12,174 bases of DNA from Clostridiales bacterium UBA6388 (GTDB lineage: Bacteria; Bacillota; Clostridia; Oscillospirales; Oscillospiraceae): the NCBI GenBank assembly GCA_002437575.1, contig DJQK01000091.1, positions 12,818 through 24,991 on the forward strand, written 5' to 3'. This document shows positions 5,985 to 12,174 of the stretch, piece after piece. The position numbers and the translations under genes are program-made. Each line of letters begins with the position of its first letter. Within the stretch, counting starts at the first letter, position 1. Below the pieces are notes generated by a model. The model worked only from the letters and a program-made list of their open reading frames with translations. It searched no databases and was not told where the DNA came from.

Positions 5985-8093
5985 ATGAGCGAAGCGGCAA
6001 ATCGGATCCCTGCCCTGTTCGGCAGCTGTGTATTTAATGAGGAAACGATGGAGCAGTACATCCAGTCGTCCGCGATGGATGCGTGGCGCTCGTGTTTGCA
6101 GGAGGGGAAGCCCCTCTCTCTTGCCGTGGCCAACGACATCGCAGACGGCATGAAGGCCTGGGCGCTGGAGCACGGCGCGACGCATTTTACCCACTGGTTC
6201 CAGCCCATGACCGGCTTCACGGCGGAAAAGCACGACAGCTTCATCTCCCCGGCCGGACGCGGGAAGATCGTTATGGAGTTTTCCGGCAAGGAGCTCGTGC
6301 GCGGCGAGCCGGACGCGTCCAGCTTTCCCTCGGGCGGCCTGAGAGCCACGTTTGAGGCACGCGGCTACACAGCCTGGGACCCCACGGCGTATGCGTTCTT
6401 AAAGGACGGCACGCTCTATATCCCGACCGTTTTCTTTTCGTATTCCGGAGAAGCGCTCGACAAAAAGACGCCGCTTCTGCGCTCCATTGACGCCGTCAGC
6501 CGCGAGGCCGTGCGGATTCTTCGCCTGTTCGGCAACAAGACGGCAAAGAAGGTCGTCGCGAACGTCGGCCCCGAGCAGGAGTATTTTCTCATCGACAAGG
6601 CGTTATATCTCAAGCGCGAGGATCTTCGGATGTGCGGCCGGACGCTTTTCGGCGCGAAGCCTCCGAAGGGCCAGGAGCTGGACGATCATTACTTCGGCTC
6701 CATCCGCCCGCGCGTGACGGCCTATATGCAGGATCTGGACGAAGAGCTCTGGAAGCTCGGCATCTATTCCAAGACGCGGCACAACGAGGTCGCGCCCAGC
6801 CAGCACGAGATGGCCCCGGTGTACTGCGACTGCAACACCGCGTGCGACCAGAACCAGCTGACGATGGACATCATGAAAAAGGTCGCCGACCGGCACGGCC
6901 TTGTGTGCCTGCTGCACGAAAAGCCCTTTGCGGGCGTCAACGGCTCCGGCAAGCACAACAACTGGTCGATGGCGACGGACACGGGCGTAAACCTCTTGAC
7001 GCCCGGTGAAACGCCGTATGAAAACGCGCAGTTTTTACTGTTCCTCTGTGCCGTTATTCAGGCGGTCGACGATTATCAGGACCTGCTCCGCATCTCCGTC
7101 GCGACGGCGGGAAACGATCATAGACTCGGCGCAAACGAAGCGCCTCCCGCAGTCGTGTCCATCTTCCTGGGCGACGAGCTGACGGCCATTCTCGACGCGA
7201 TCGAGCAGGACGCTCCTTACAGCGCGGCGGAAAAGACCGTCATGAAGCTGGGCGTACACGTGCTTCCCAAGTTCATCCGCGACACCACAGACCGCAACCG
7301 TACCTCGCCCTTTGCCTTCACGGGCAACAAGTTCGAGTTCCGGATGCTGGGATCTTCGAACTCCATCGCCTGCACGAACATCATGCTCAACGCCGCCGTG
7401 GCGCAGAGCCTGAAGCTTTTTGCAGACGAGCTGGAAAAGGCCGAGGACTTTGAGCAGACGCTTCACGATCTCATCCGCAGGACCATCCACGCGCACAAGC
7501 GCATCATCTTCAACGGCAACGGCTACGACGACGCGTGGATCAAAGAGGCGACCGAGGTGCGGGGCCTTCTCAATCTTCGCACAACGCCGGACGCGATGCC
7601 GCATCTGCTGGAAAGGAAAAACGTCGATATGCTGACCGGCCTCAAGGTCTTCACGAAGGCCGAGCTTGAGTCCCGGTACGAAATTATGATGGAAAACTAC
7701 GGCAAGACCGTATCCATCGAGGCGCAGACGATGGTCGATATGTCGAGAAAGGAAATTCTTCCGGCTGTCGAGCGCTACGCCAGGGAGCTCACCGACACGC
7801 TGCTTTCCAAAAAGGCCGCGATCCCGGAGCTCTCGGCCCGATACGAAACGAAGACGATCGCAAAGCTATCCAGCCTTGCAGACGAAATTGACGAGAAGAC
7901 CGCAGAGCTCGAGAAGGCCATCTTCCATGTGCGGACGCTCTCGAGCGTCACGGAGGCCGCGTTCTCCATCCGCGACAGCGTGCTTCCGAAGATGGCGGCA
8001 TTGAGAGTCGTGTGCGACGAGGCCGAGACCCTCACGGCAGAAAGCTGCTGGCCGTTCCCGACGTACGACAAATTACTGTTCGGCGTCAAGTAA
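5985..8093 (+). CDS. glnN: Glutamine synthetase type III (GlnN)
   Basis: ATP-dependent synthesis of glutamine from glutamate and ammonia; the large dodecameric GSIII form found in Bacteroidetes, cyanobacteria and Clostridia. At 702 residues it matches GSIII and is much longer than GSI (about 450). Visible landmarks: HWFQPMTG (70-77), EKHDSF (81-86), the metal-site region NVGPEQEYFLID (193-204), HYFGSI (235-240), KTRHNEVAPSQHEMAP (263-278), the ATP/metal segment GVNGSGKHNNWS (317-328), GNDHRLGANEAPP (376-388) and DRNRTSPFAFTGNKFEFR (436-453). A helical C-terminal region (about 560-690) is typical. ATG 5985 follows AAGGAGG with 8-nt spacing; a GTG at 5946 would begin upstream of this site in hairpin sequence and is unlikely. 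Downstream lie a microprotein and asnB, which consumes glutamine. Confidence 0.96.
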   Translation: MSEAANRIPALFGSCVFNEETMEQYIQSSAMDAWRSCLQEGKPLSLAVANDIADGMKAWALEHGATHFTHWFQPMTGFTAEKHDSFISPAGRGKIVMEFSGKELVRGEPDASSFPSGGLRATFEARGYTAWDPTAYAFLKDGTLYIPTVFFSYSGEALDKKTPLLRSIDAVSREAVRILRLFGNKTAKKVVANVGPEQEYFLIDKALYLKREDLRMCGRTLFGAKPPKGQELDDHYFGSIRPRVTAYMQDLDEELWKLGIYSKTRHNEVAPSQHEMAPVYCDCNTACDQNQLTMDIMKKVADRHGLVCLLHEKPFAGVNGSGKHNNWSMATDTGVNLLTPGETPYENAQFLLFLCAVIQAVDDYQDLLRISVATAGNDHRLGANEAPPAVVSIFLGDELTAILDAIEQDAPYSAAEKTVMKLGVHVLPKFIRDTTDRNRTSPFAFTGNKFEFRMLGSSNSIACTNIMLNAAVAQSLKLFADELEKAEDFEQTLHDLIRRTIHAHKRIIFNGNGYDDAWIKEATEVRGLLNLRTTPDAMPHLLERKNVDMLTGLKVFTKAELESRYEIMMENYGKTVSIEAQTMVDMSRKEILPAVERYARELTDTLLSKKAAIPELSARYETKTIAKLSSLADEIDEKTAELEKAIFHVRTLSSVTEAAFSIRDSVLPKMAALRVVCDEAETLTAESCWPFPTYDKLLFGVK

Positions 8094-8103
8094 ATCTATC
8101 GAA

Positions 8104-8119
8104 AACAATTTTTATTGTT
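8104..8119 (+). other. AT-rich palindrome after glnN
   Basis: AACAAT, TTTT loop, ATTGTT: a 6-bp inverted repeat 10 nt after the glnN stop and 12 nt before the microprotein's ribosome binding site. It is too AT-rich for a strong terminator and is followed by CTAATTTT. It might be an operator, a weak attenuator or an RNA-processing site. Confidence 0.3.
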
Positions 8120-8144
8120 CTAATTTTATGAAGGAGGATTCATT

Positions 8145-8318
8145 ATGAACCGCAATGTTAACCGCTGTTATGAAGACGAGATCCCTTACCAGTTCATCAA
8201 CCCCGCTCACTCGTTTCTGATGGAAAGCGCGGCAGAACCACACGATTTTTTCGATTCCTGCTTCGAATGCGAGGCATATGCCTTCCTTGCGTGTCTCGAC
8301 ACGAGCGCCTGGGACTAA
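8145..8318 (+). CDS. 57-residue acidic, cysteine-containing microprotein (unknown function)
   Basis: A short gene that is easily missed. ATG 8145 follows a perfect AAGGAGG (8131-8137) with 7-nt spacing, as strong a site as that of glnN. The product has about 11 acidic residues against two arginines, four cysteines (C8, C39, C42, C50; CFEC at 39-42), aromatic-rich patches (IPYQFINP, HDFFDSCF) and no signal peptide or membrane segment. Asparagine occupies positions 2, 4 and 6. It lies 51 nt after glnN and just before the Asn T-box of asnB. It therefore probably shares the glnN transcript. A small modulator of glutamine synthetase is an attractive idea, since small-protein regulators of GS are known in cyanobacteria and archaea, but no similarity to those is visible. 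Confidence 0.65.
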   Translation: MNRNVNRCYEDEIPYQFINPAHSFLMESAAEPHDFFDSCFECEAYAFLACLDTSAWD

Positions 8319-8360
8319 GCCGCGCTCCCTTCGGGCTGAAACAGTAAATTGAATAGATTC

Positions 8361-8608
8361 CGATCCAAAGGCGTTTGAGCCGGGAAAAGTACCGTAAAAG
8401 GCTGCTGACAGAGAGCGTGGGCAAGGTGGAAGCCGCGCAGCAAGCGTTACGCGAAGAACACCCGGCGAGCCGCAGGCTGAACGGGAAATCGCTTCCTCAG
8501 TAGGTGCGCCGGTGCTGCTTTCCGTTACAAAAGCAAGGCGTTATCTGACGCCGCAGAGAACAAAGACAGGTGGCACAGCGAGTCAGCACTTGCCCTGTCG
8601 GATGCTGA
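8361..8608 (+). ncRNA. T-box leader RNA, tRNA-Asn specific, controlling asnB
   Basis: The tRNA-sensing leader is recognisable part by part. Stem I has a kink-turn-like base (GGC 8370-8372 with GCC 8469-8471, separated by TGA/GA bases), helix GCCGGG/CCCGGC (8379-8384, 8461-8466), the AGTA side (8388-8391) and the specifier strand GAAGAACAC with AAC (Asn) at 8457-8459. It continues with helix CGTAA/TTACG, the conserved CAGAGAGC bulge region (8409-8416) and the distal GGTGGAAGCC (8425-8434). Stem II is AACGG/CCGTT (8480-8484, 8522-8526) and stem III GGCGT/ACGCC (8537-8541, 8548-8552). The antiterminator is GACAGG/CCTGTC (8565-8570, 8594-8599) with a 7-nt bulge TGGCACA, then GCGAGT/ACTTGC closing a CAGC loop. 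The bulge TGGC pairs with a tRNA ending in GCCA, fitting the G discriminator of tRNA-Asn. The T-box core deviates from the consensus (ACA for ACC). No convincing promoter is seen in front, so it may be co-transcribed with glnN. The 323-nt gap 8319-8641 is otherwise empty. Confidence 0.93.
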
Positions 8609-8641
8609 AAAATACCTTATTAAAAGATGGAGGATTTTATC

Positions 8642-10219
8642 ATGTGTTCGATCATGGGCTACTGCGACTACTGTGCCGCTTTTTCTGAATTTGAGAAGGG
8701 CTTTCTGAAGACCACCTCGCGCGGGCCTGACGACAGCCGCATCGTCGACACCGGAAAGGGCCTGCTGGGCTTTCACCGGCTGTCCATCATGGGCCTGACG
8801 CCCGCGGGAATGCAGCCGTTTGAGCGGGACGGCAGCTACGTCGTCTGCAACGGCGAAATTTACGGCTTTGAGAAGCTCAAAAAGGAGCTTGAAAAGAAGT
8901 ACGAGTTCGTCAGCGGCTCGGACTGCGAGATTTTGCTGCCGCTGTATTTTGAGCACGGCGTCGAAATGTTCAAAATGCTGGACGCGGAGTTTGCGCTCAT
9001 TTTATTTGACGGCAGGACGAAGGAATACATCGCCGCCAGAGACCCCATCGGCATTCGCCCCTTGTACTACGGCTACGACAAAAAAGGCGTCATCGTTTTT
9101 GCGAGCGAACCGAAGAACCTCGTCGGCCTGTGCGATAAGATCATGCCGTTTCCTCCCGGACATTACTATAAGGACGGAAAGTTCGTCTGCTACTGTGACA
9201 TCGCAAAGCCTGCGATGGTGCAGCACGACGATCTGGACACGGTCTGCAAGAACATCCACGACAAGCTCATTTGCGGCGTAGAAAAGCGTTTGGTGGCGGA
9301 CGCAAAGGTCGGGTTCCTCCTGTCGGGCGGATTGGACTCGTCTCTTGTCTGCGCGATCGCGGCGCGAAAGTCAAAAACGCCCATCCGCACGTTTGCCATC
9401 GGCATGAGCGAGGACGCGATCGACCTCAAGTACGCAAAGCAGGTCGCCGACTACATCGGAAGCGATCACACCGAGGTCTATATGACCAAAGAGCAGGTGC
9501 TGGATTCTCTCGAGGAGGTCATCCGGATCCTCGGCACGTTCGACATTACGACCATCCGCGCCAGCATGGGTATGTACTTACTCTGCAAGTGGATCCACGA
9601 AAACACCGACCTGCGCGTCATTCTGACCGGCGAAATTTCCGACGAGCTGTTCGGCTACAAGTACACCGATTTCGCTCCATCAGCCGAAGAATTCCAGAAA
9701 GAGGCCGAAAAGCGCATCCGGGAGCTTCATATGTACGATGTGCTTCGTGCAGACCGCTGCATCAGCGTGAACTCCCTGGAGGCCAGAGTGCCGTTCGGCG
9801 ACCTCGATTTTGTGAAATACGTCATGGCCGTCGACCCCGAGCTGAAGATGAACAAATACGGCAAGGGCAAGTACCTGCTCCGGCACGCGTTTGAGGGCGA
9901 CTATCTGCCGCACGATATTCTCTACCGCGAAAAAGCGGCGTTCTCCGACGCGGTCGGCCACTCGATGGTCGACGATCTGAAGGCGTTTGCCGAAACGCAG
10001 TACACCGAGGAAGAATTTGAGGAAAAGCGGAAAAAGTACACCCACGCGCAGCCGTTTACCAAGGAATCGCTTCTGTACCGCGAGATCTTCGAAAAATACT
10101 ACCCCGGCCAGTCCGGGATGATCGTCGATTTCTGGATGCCCAACAAGACCTGGCCCGGCTGCAACGTCGACGATCCGTCGGCCAGAGTTCTTTCAAACTA
10201 CGGCGCGAGCGGCAAATGA
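8642..10219 (+). CDS. asnB: Asparagine synthetase (glutamine-hydrolysing), AsnB
   Basis: Makes asparagine from aspartate, ATP and glutamine-derived ammonia; 525 residues, similar to E. coli AsnB. The N-terminal class II glutaminase has nucleophile C2 (exposed after Met removal), RGPDD (27-31), LGFHRLSI (42-49) and NGEIY (70-74). The synthetase domain has the ATP pyrophosphatase P-loop LLSGGLDSS (226-234) and a GEISDELFGY motif in its second half. The start is ATG 8642 and not the in-frame ATG 8627, because Cys must be residue 2; GGAGG (8629-8633) sits 8 nt upstream. Expression should rise when tRNA-Asn is uncharged, via the T-box. Glutamine comes from the GlnN made just upstream. Confidence 0.96.
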   Translation: MCSIMGYCDYCAAFSEFEKGFLKTTSRGPDDSRIVDTGKGLLGFHRLSIMGLTPAGMQPFERDGSYVVCNGEIYGFEKLKKELEKKYEFVSGSDCEILLPLYFEHGVEMFKMLDAEFALILFDGRTKEYIAARDPIGIRPLYYGYDKKGVIVFASEPKNLVGLCDKIMPFPPGHYYKDGKFVCYCDIAKPAMVQHDDLDTVCKNIHDKLICGVEKRLVADAKVGFLLSGGLDSSLVCAIAARKSKTPIRTFAIGMSEDAIDLKYAKQVADYIGSDHTEVYMTKEQVLDSLEEVIRILGTFDITTIRASMGMYLLCKWIHENTDLRVILTGEISDELFGYKYTDFAPSAEEFQKEAEKRIRELHMYDVLRADRCISVNSLEARVPFGDLDFVKYVMAVDPELKMNKYGKGKYLLRHAFEGDYLPHDILYREKAAFSDAVGHSMVDDLKAFAETQYTEEEFEEKRKKYTHAQPFTKESLLYREIFEKYYPGQSGMIVDFWMPNKTWPGCNVDDPSARVLSNYGASGK

Positions 10220-10354
10220 CGCTTCTTCGCAAAATCTGAACGCCGGCTGAGAAATCCTGAAAAAAGAAATTCCTAGGAAAAGTTTACAAACGCACGAAAA
10301 AAGACGGTTTTTCGGTATAAACGCTGAAAAAACTGCGATAAAGGCAATTGATAC

Positions 10355-10375
10355 AAAAATATTTATATATTTTTT
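10355..10375. other. AT-rich palindrome upstream of the symporter promoter
   Basis: AAAAATAT, TTAT, ATATTTTT, then T: an 8-bp inverted repeat 12 nt upstream of the -35 box. It may serve as an UP element for the riboswitch promoter or as a weak end for the asnB transcript. The rest of 10220-10354 holds only short AT-rich inverted repeats, for example CGAAAAA/TTTTTCG (10296-10302, 10309-10315), and no clear intrinsic terminator for asnB. Confidence 0.4.
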
Positions 10376-10387
10376 ACAGGGAAGCAC

Positions 10388-10416
10388 TTGAAATAGGCTG
10401 CTGTTTTGTGTAAAAT
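10388..10416 (+). promoter_or_regulatory. Sigma-A-type promoter of the riboswitch-symporter transcript
   Basis: TTGAAA (10388-10393), 17-nt spacer, TAAAAT (10411-10416), with AT-rich DNA upstream. The expected start is near 10423, about 10 nt before the glycine aptamer. This is the best promoter match in the window. Confidence 0.8.
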
Positions 10417-10431
10417 ACTAATGCAGTTGTT

Positions 10432-10510
10432 CCTCTCTGGAGAGCCTCTTACAAGAGCGCCGAAGGTGTAAGGCGGTTCGCCGATCTCTCAGGCAAAAGG
10501 ACAGAGCAAT
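10432..10510 (+). ncRNA. Glycine riboswitch, single aptamer
   Basis: Carries the conserved glycine aptamer core: GGAGAGCC at 10439-10446, GCCGAAGG at 10459-10466 and CTCAGGCAAAAGGACAGAG at 10488-10506. P1 is CTCTG/CAGAG (10435-10439, 10502-10506) and P2 GAGAG/CTCTC (10440-10444, 10486-10490). A hairpin CTCTT/AAGAG follows, and a second arm has GGCG-GTT-CGCC (10472-10482). Most glycine riboswitches are tandem pairs; no second aptamer core is visible before the start codon. The downstream gene is an alanine/glycine symporter, a usual partner. Confidence 0.93.
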
Positions 10511-10591
10511 AATCTTGCTACGTCCTTTCCGCGACTCCCGTCCCGCAAGGCGGAAATAATCAGGAAAGGATGGACGATCGGGGGATCGTCC
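10496..10591 (+). promoter_or_regulatory. Expression platform of the glycine riboswitch (competing helices)
   Basis: Several exclusive pairings are possible. AAAGGAC (10496-10502) with GTCCTTT (10522-10528), with AGCAA/TTGCT (10505-10509, 10515-10519) inside, would break P1 and the aptamer core. TTTCCGC (10526-10532) can pair with GCGGAAA (10550-10556), or TCCTTTCC (10523-10530) with GGAAAGGA (10563-10570). A further 8-bp hairpin GGACGATC/GATCGTCC (10572-10591, loop GGGG) sits directly before the weak GAAGG site (10592-10596). No stem is followed by a U-tract, so translational control fits better than termination. The sign of regulation cannot be read from sequence. Confidence 0.55.
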
Positions 10592-10604
10592 GAAGGCAAA
10601 ATCT

Positions 10605-12005
10605 ATGCAGGCAATCATCAGTTTCATTACCGGTACCCTTAACACAGTTGCATGGCTGTACATCTTCCTGCCATGCACAATCATCTTTGGTCTTTATCTG
10701 ACCATCCGCAACCGTGGTCTTCAGTTCACAAAGTTCGGCTACGTGATGAAGAACACCCTGGGCAAAATGTTCCAGAAACAGCAGGCGGGCGAAGGCGCAG
10801 TCACGCCGATGCAGGCTGTTTCCACGGCGCTGGCCGCTACGGTCGGCACCGGCAACATCGTCGGTACCTCGCAGGCCATCGCGCTCGGCGGCTACGGCGC
10901 CATCTTCTGGCTCTGGATCGCTGCTTTGCTTGGCATGATGGTCAAGTACTCCGAAGTTCTTCTCGCGATCAAGTACCGTGAGCGCGACGCGAAGGGCGAC
11001 TGGGTCGGCGGCCCGATGTACTACGTCAAGAACGGCCTCGGCAAGGGCTGGCAGTGGGTCGGCGTCCTGTTCTGTATCTTCGCTTCCCTCGCTGCATTCG
11101 GCATCGGCAATATGTCGCAGGTCAACTCCATCGTCGGCTCCATCAACAATGCCATCGACGCGTTCATCCCGTCTGCTGCGGCTGAACGCGGCACGCTGAA
11201 CCTCATCCTCGGCATCGTTCTGGCGGTTCTTGTCGGCATCATCCTCTTCGGCGGCATCAAGCGCATCGGCGCTGTCGCAGAAAAGCTCGTCCCGGCCATG
11301 GCGCTGCTTTACATCGTCTTTGGTCTTACCGTTATCATTGCCCATGCCGGCAATATCATCCCCGCATTCGGCAAGATCTTCTCCACTGCTTTTAACCCGC
11401 AGGCCATCGGCGGCGCCGCTGCCGGTATCGTCCTGAAGGAAACCATCGTCTGGGGCCTGCGCCGCTCGGCGTTCTCCAACGAAGCCGGTCTCGGCTCGGC
11501 GGCCATCGCGCATTCCGCGGCAGAAACGGGCGGACCGGTCCAGCAGGGTATGTACGGCATCTTCGAGTGCTTTGCCGACACCATCGTCATTTGCACCCTG
11601 ACCGCTCTTACCATCATCTGCTCCGGCGTGGATATCCCGTTCACCGTCAAGCCCGGCTCCGAGCTCATCACCGCTGCGTTCGCGACGGTCTTCGGCAACA
11701 AGATCGCGTCTTTGTTCGTTGCGGTTGCGCTGTCGCTCTTCGCGTTCACGACGATCCTCGGCTGGTCGCTGTACGGCTCGCGCTCTTTCCAGTTCCTGTT
11801 TGGTCTGAAGGCCGCGTCGATCTACAAGGCTCTTTACGTTGTGATCATCGTCGTCGGCGCTGTTTCCTCCATCGACGTCGTGTGGGATATCTCCGATACC
11901 TTCAATGGCCTGATGGCTGTTCCGAACTTCATCGCCCTGATTGCCCTGTCGCCGGTCGTCATCAAGATGACGAAGGAATACTTCTTTGACAAGAAACCGG
12001 CGTAA
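10605..12005 (+). CDS. Alanine/glycine:cation symporter (AGCS family)
   Basis: Sodium-coupled uptake of alanine or glycine across the cytoplasmic membrane; AGCS family (AlsT/DagA-like), 466 residues, the usual length. Roughly ten to eleven membrane segments, the first at about 13-34. Family signatures are the LAATVGTGNIVG substrate/ion-site loop (77-87), GGYGAIFWLW (95-104) followed by a Lys-Tyr-Ser-Glu stretch (114-117), GGPMYYV (135-141), and LRRSAFSNEAGLGSA (285-299). ATG 10605 has only a weak GAAGG 8 nt upstream, preceded by a hairpin. The glycine riboswitch 95 nt upstream points to glycine as a physiological substrate. The gene has its own promoter and terminator, so it is a single-gene unit. 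Confidence 0.95.
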   Translation: MQAIISFITGTLNTVAWLYIFLPCTIIFGLYLTIRNRGLQFTKFGYVMKNTLGKMFQKQQAGEGAVTPMQAVSTALAATVGTGNIVGTSQAIALGGYGAIFWLWIAALLGMMVKYSEVLLAIKYRERDAKGDWVGGPMYYVKNGLGKGWQWVGVLFCIFASLAAFGIGNMSQVNSIVGSINNAIDAFIPSAAAERGTLNLILGIVLAVLVGIILFGGIKRIGAVAEKLVPAMALLYIVFGLTVIIAHAGNIIPAFGKIFSTAFNPQAIGGAAAGIVLKETIVWGLRRSAFSNEAGLGSAAIAHSAAETGGPVQQGMYGIFECFADTIVICTLTALTIICSGVDIPFTVKPGSELITAAFATVFGNKIASLFVAVALSLFAFTTILGWSLYGSRSFQFLFGLKAASIYKALYVVIIVVGAVSSIDVVWDISDTFNGLMAVPNFIALIALSPVVIKMTKEYFFDKKPA

Positions 12006-12069
12006 TCAGTTCAATCGCTTACCCTAAAATCGCAGCATCTTTATCGATAGGTGGAATAAATTGCAGAGA

Positions 12070-12098
12070 GCGGCCCCGGGTCTCCCGGGGCCGCTTTT
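12070..12098 (+). terminator. Intrinsic terminator after the symporter gene
   Basis: GCGGCCCCGGG, loop TCT, CCCGGGGCCGC (11 bp, perfect), then TTTTCGTTGTTT. It lies 64 nt after the stop codon. The bases between (12006-12069) hold no gene or clear signal. Confidence 0.93.
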
Positions 12099-12137
12099 CG
12101 TTGTTTCAATCGATGCTGTGGTGCGCTTTGCAGCTTT

Positions 12138-12156
12138 GTAGGGGCCGGTGCCCACA
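12138..12156 (+). repeat. Partial REP-like element, copy C
   Basis: The first 19 bases match copy A with one change (GGTG for GATG): GTAG, GGGCCGGTG, CCCA, CA. The second arm is then lost: only CAC can pair, and AATGTC follows where CGGCCC would be expected. This looks like a degraded or truncated element. No other feature is seen up to the window end. Confidence 0.6.
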
Positions 12157-12174
12157 CAATGTCACGAACTTAAC

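Noticed and set aside
5749..6000. N-terminal extension of the metallophosphoesterase up to 6000
   Set aside because: The extension is AT-rich promoter DNA overlapping the glnN promoter. ATG 5748 has an ideal ribosome binding site and the family N-terminus MKLMIASDLHG.
8627..8641. Upstream in-frame ATG for asnB
   Set aside because: It would place the catalytic Cys at residue 7 and overlap the ribosome binding site; AsnB needs Cys right after the initiator Met.
10508..10604. Second glycine aptamer
   Set aside because: No second GCCGAAGG or CTCAGGCAAAAGG core is present; the bases form alternative helices instead.
10570..10701. Small out-of-frame upstream ORF starting ATG 10570 overlapping the symporter start
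   Set aside because: The purine-rich sequence abuts the ATG with almost no spacing, and the predicted peptide has no recognisable feature; the region is better explained as riboswitch platform.
10560..11513. Open frame of about 317 codons on the minus strand opposite the symporter
   Set aside because: It is antisense to conserved AGCS motifs, very Asp/Arg-rich and without a start signal.

Overview
The window reads as a chromosomal segment of a GC-rich anaerobic Firmicute, most likely in the Oscillospirales (Ruminococcaceae/Oscillospiraceae). This is inferred from strong AAGGAGG-type ribosome binding sites, AT-rich intergenic regions between GC-rich genes, a type III glutamine synthetase, T-box and glycine-riboswitch control, a YheO-type regulator and a REP-associated transposase. 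No taxonomic marker gene is present, so the placement is tentative.

Left part (1-5748), all on the minus strand. In transcription order: a YfcE-like metallophosphoesterase (5748-5200); an unrecognised 497-residue lipoprotein (5118-3625) followed by a dense run of stem-loops (3398-3613); a YheO-type PAS/HTH regulator starting at a TTG (3233-2580) that overlaps by 4 bp an uncharacterised fold-type II PLP enzyme (2583-1102); a GC hairpin that may end that operon (1046-1073); a RAYT (REP-associated tyrosine transposase, 1033-563); and the 5' part of threonine synthase (551-1, cut by the window edge). The RAYT ORF contains two inverted, identical 26-bp copies of a GTAG-plus-hairpin REP-like element. 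A partial third copy lies at the far right end.

Right part (5985-12005), all on the plus strand, centres on nitrogen and amino-acid supply. It holds type III glutamine synthetase glnN, a 57-residue acidic cysteine-containing microprotein, an asparagine-specific T-box leader, asparagine synthetase asnB, and an alanine/glycine:cation symporter behind a single-aptamer glycine riboswitch. Glutamine made by GlnN is the amide donor for AsnB. The T-box reads uncharged tRNA-Asn (specifier AAC, UGGC acceptor-pairing bases), and the riboswitch ties the transporter to glycine. A strong intrinsic terminator (12070-12098) ends the symporter transcript.

The most interesting items are the REP pair inside the transposase's own coding sequence, the stem-loop array at 3398-3613, the microprotein between glnN and asnB, the regulator/PLP-enzyme cassette of unknown substrate, and two leader RNAs whose expression platforms lack an obvious terminator.
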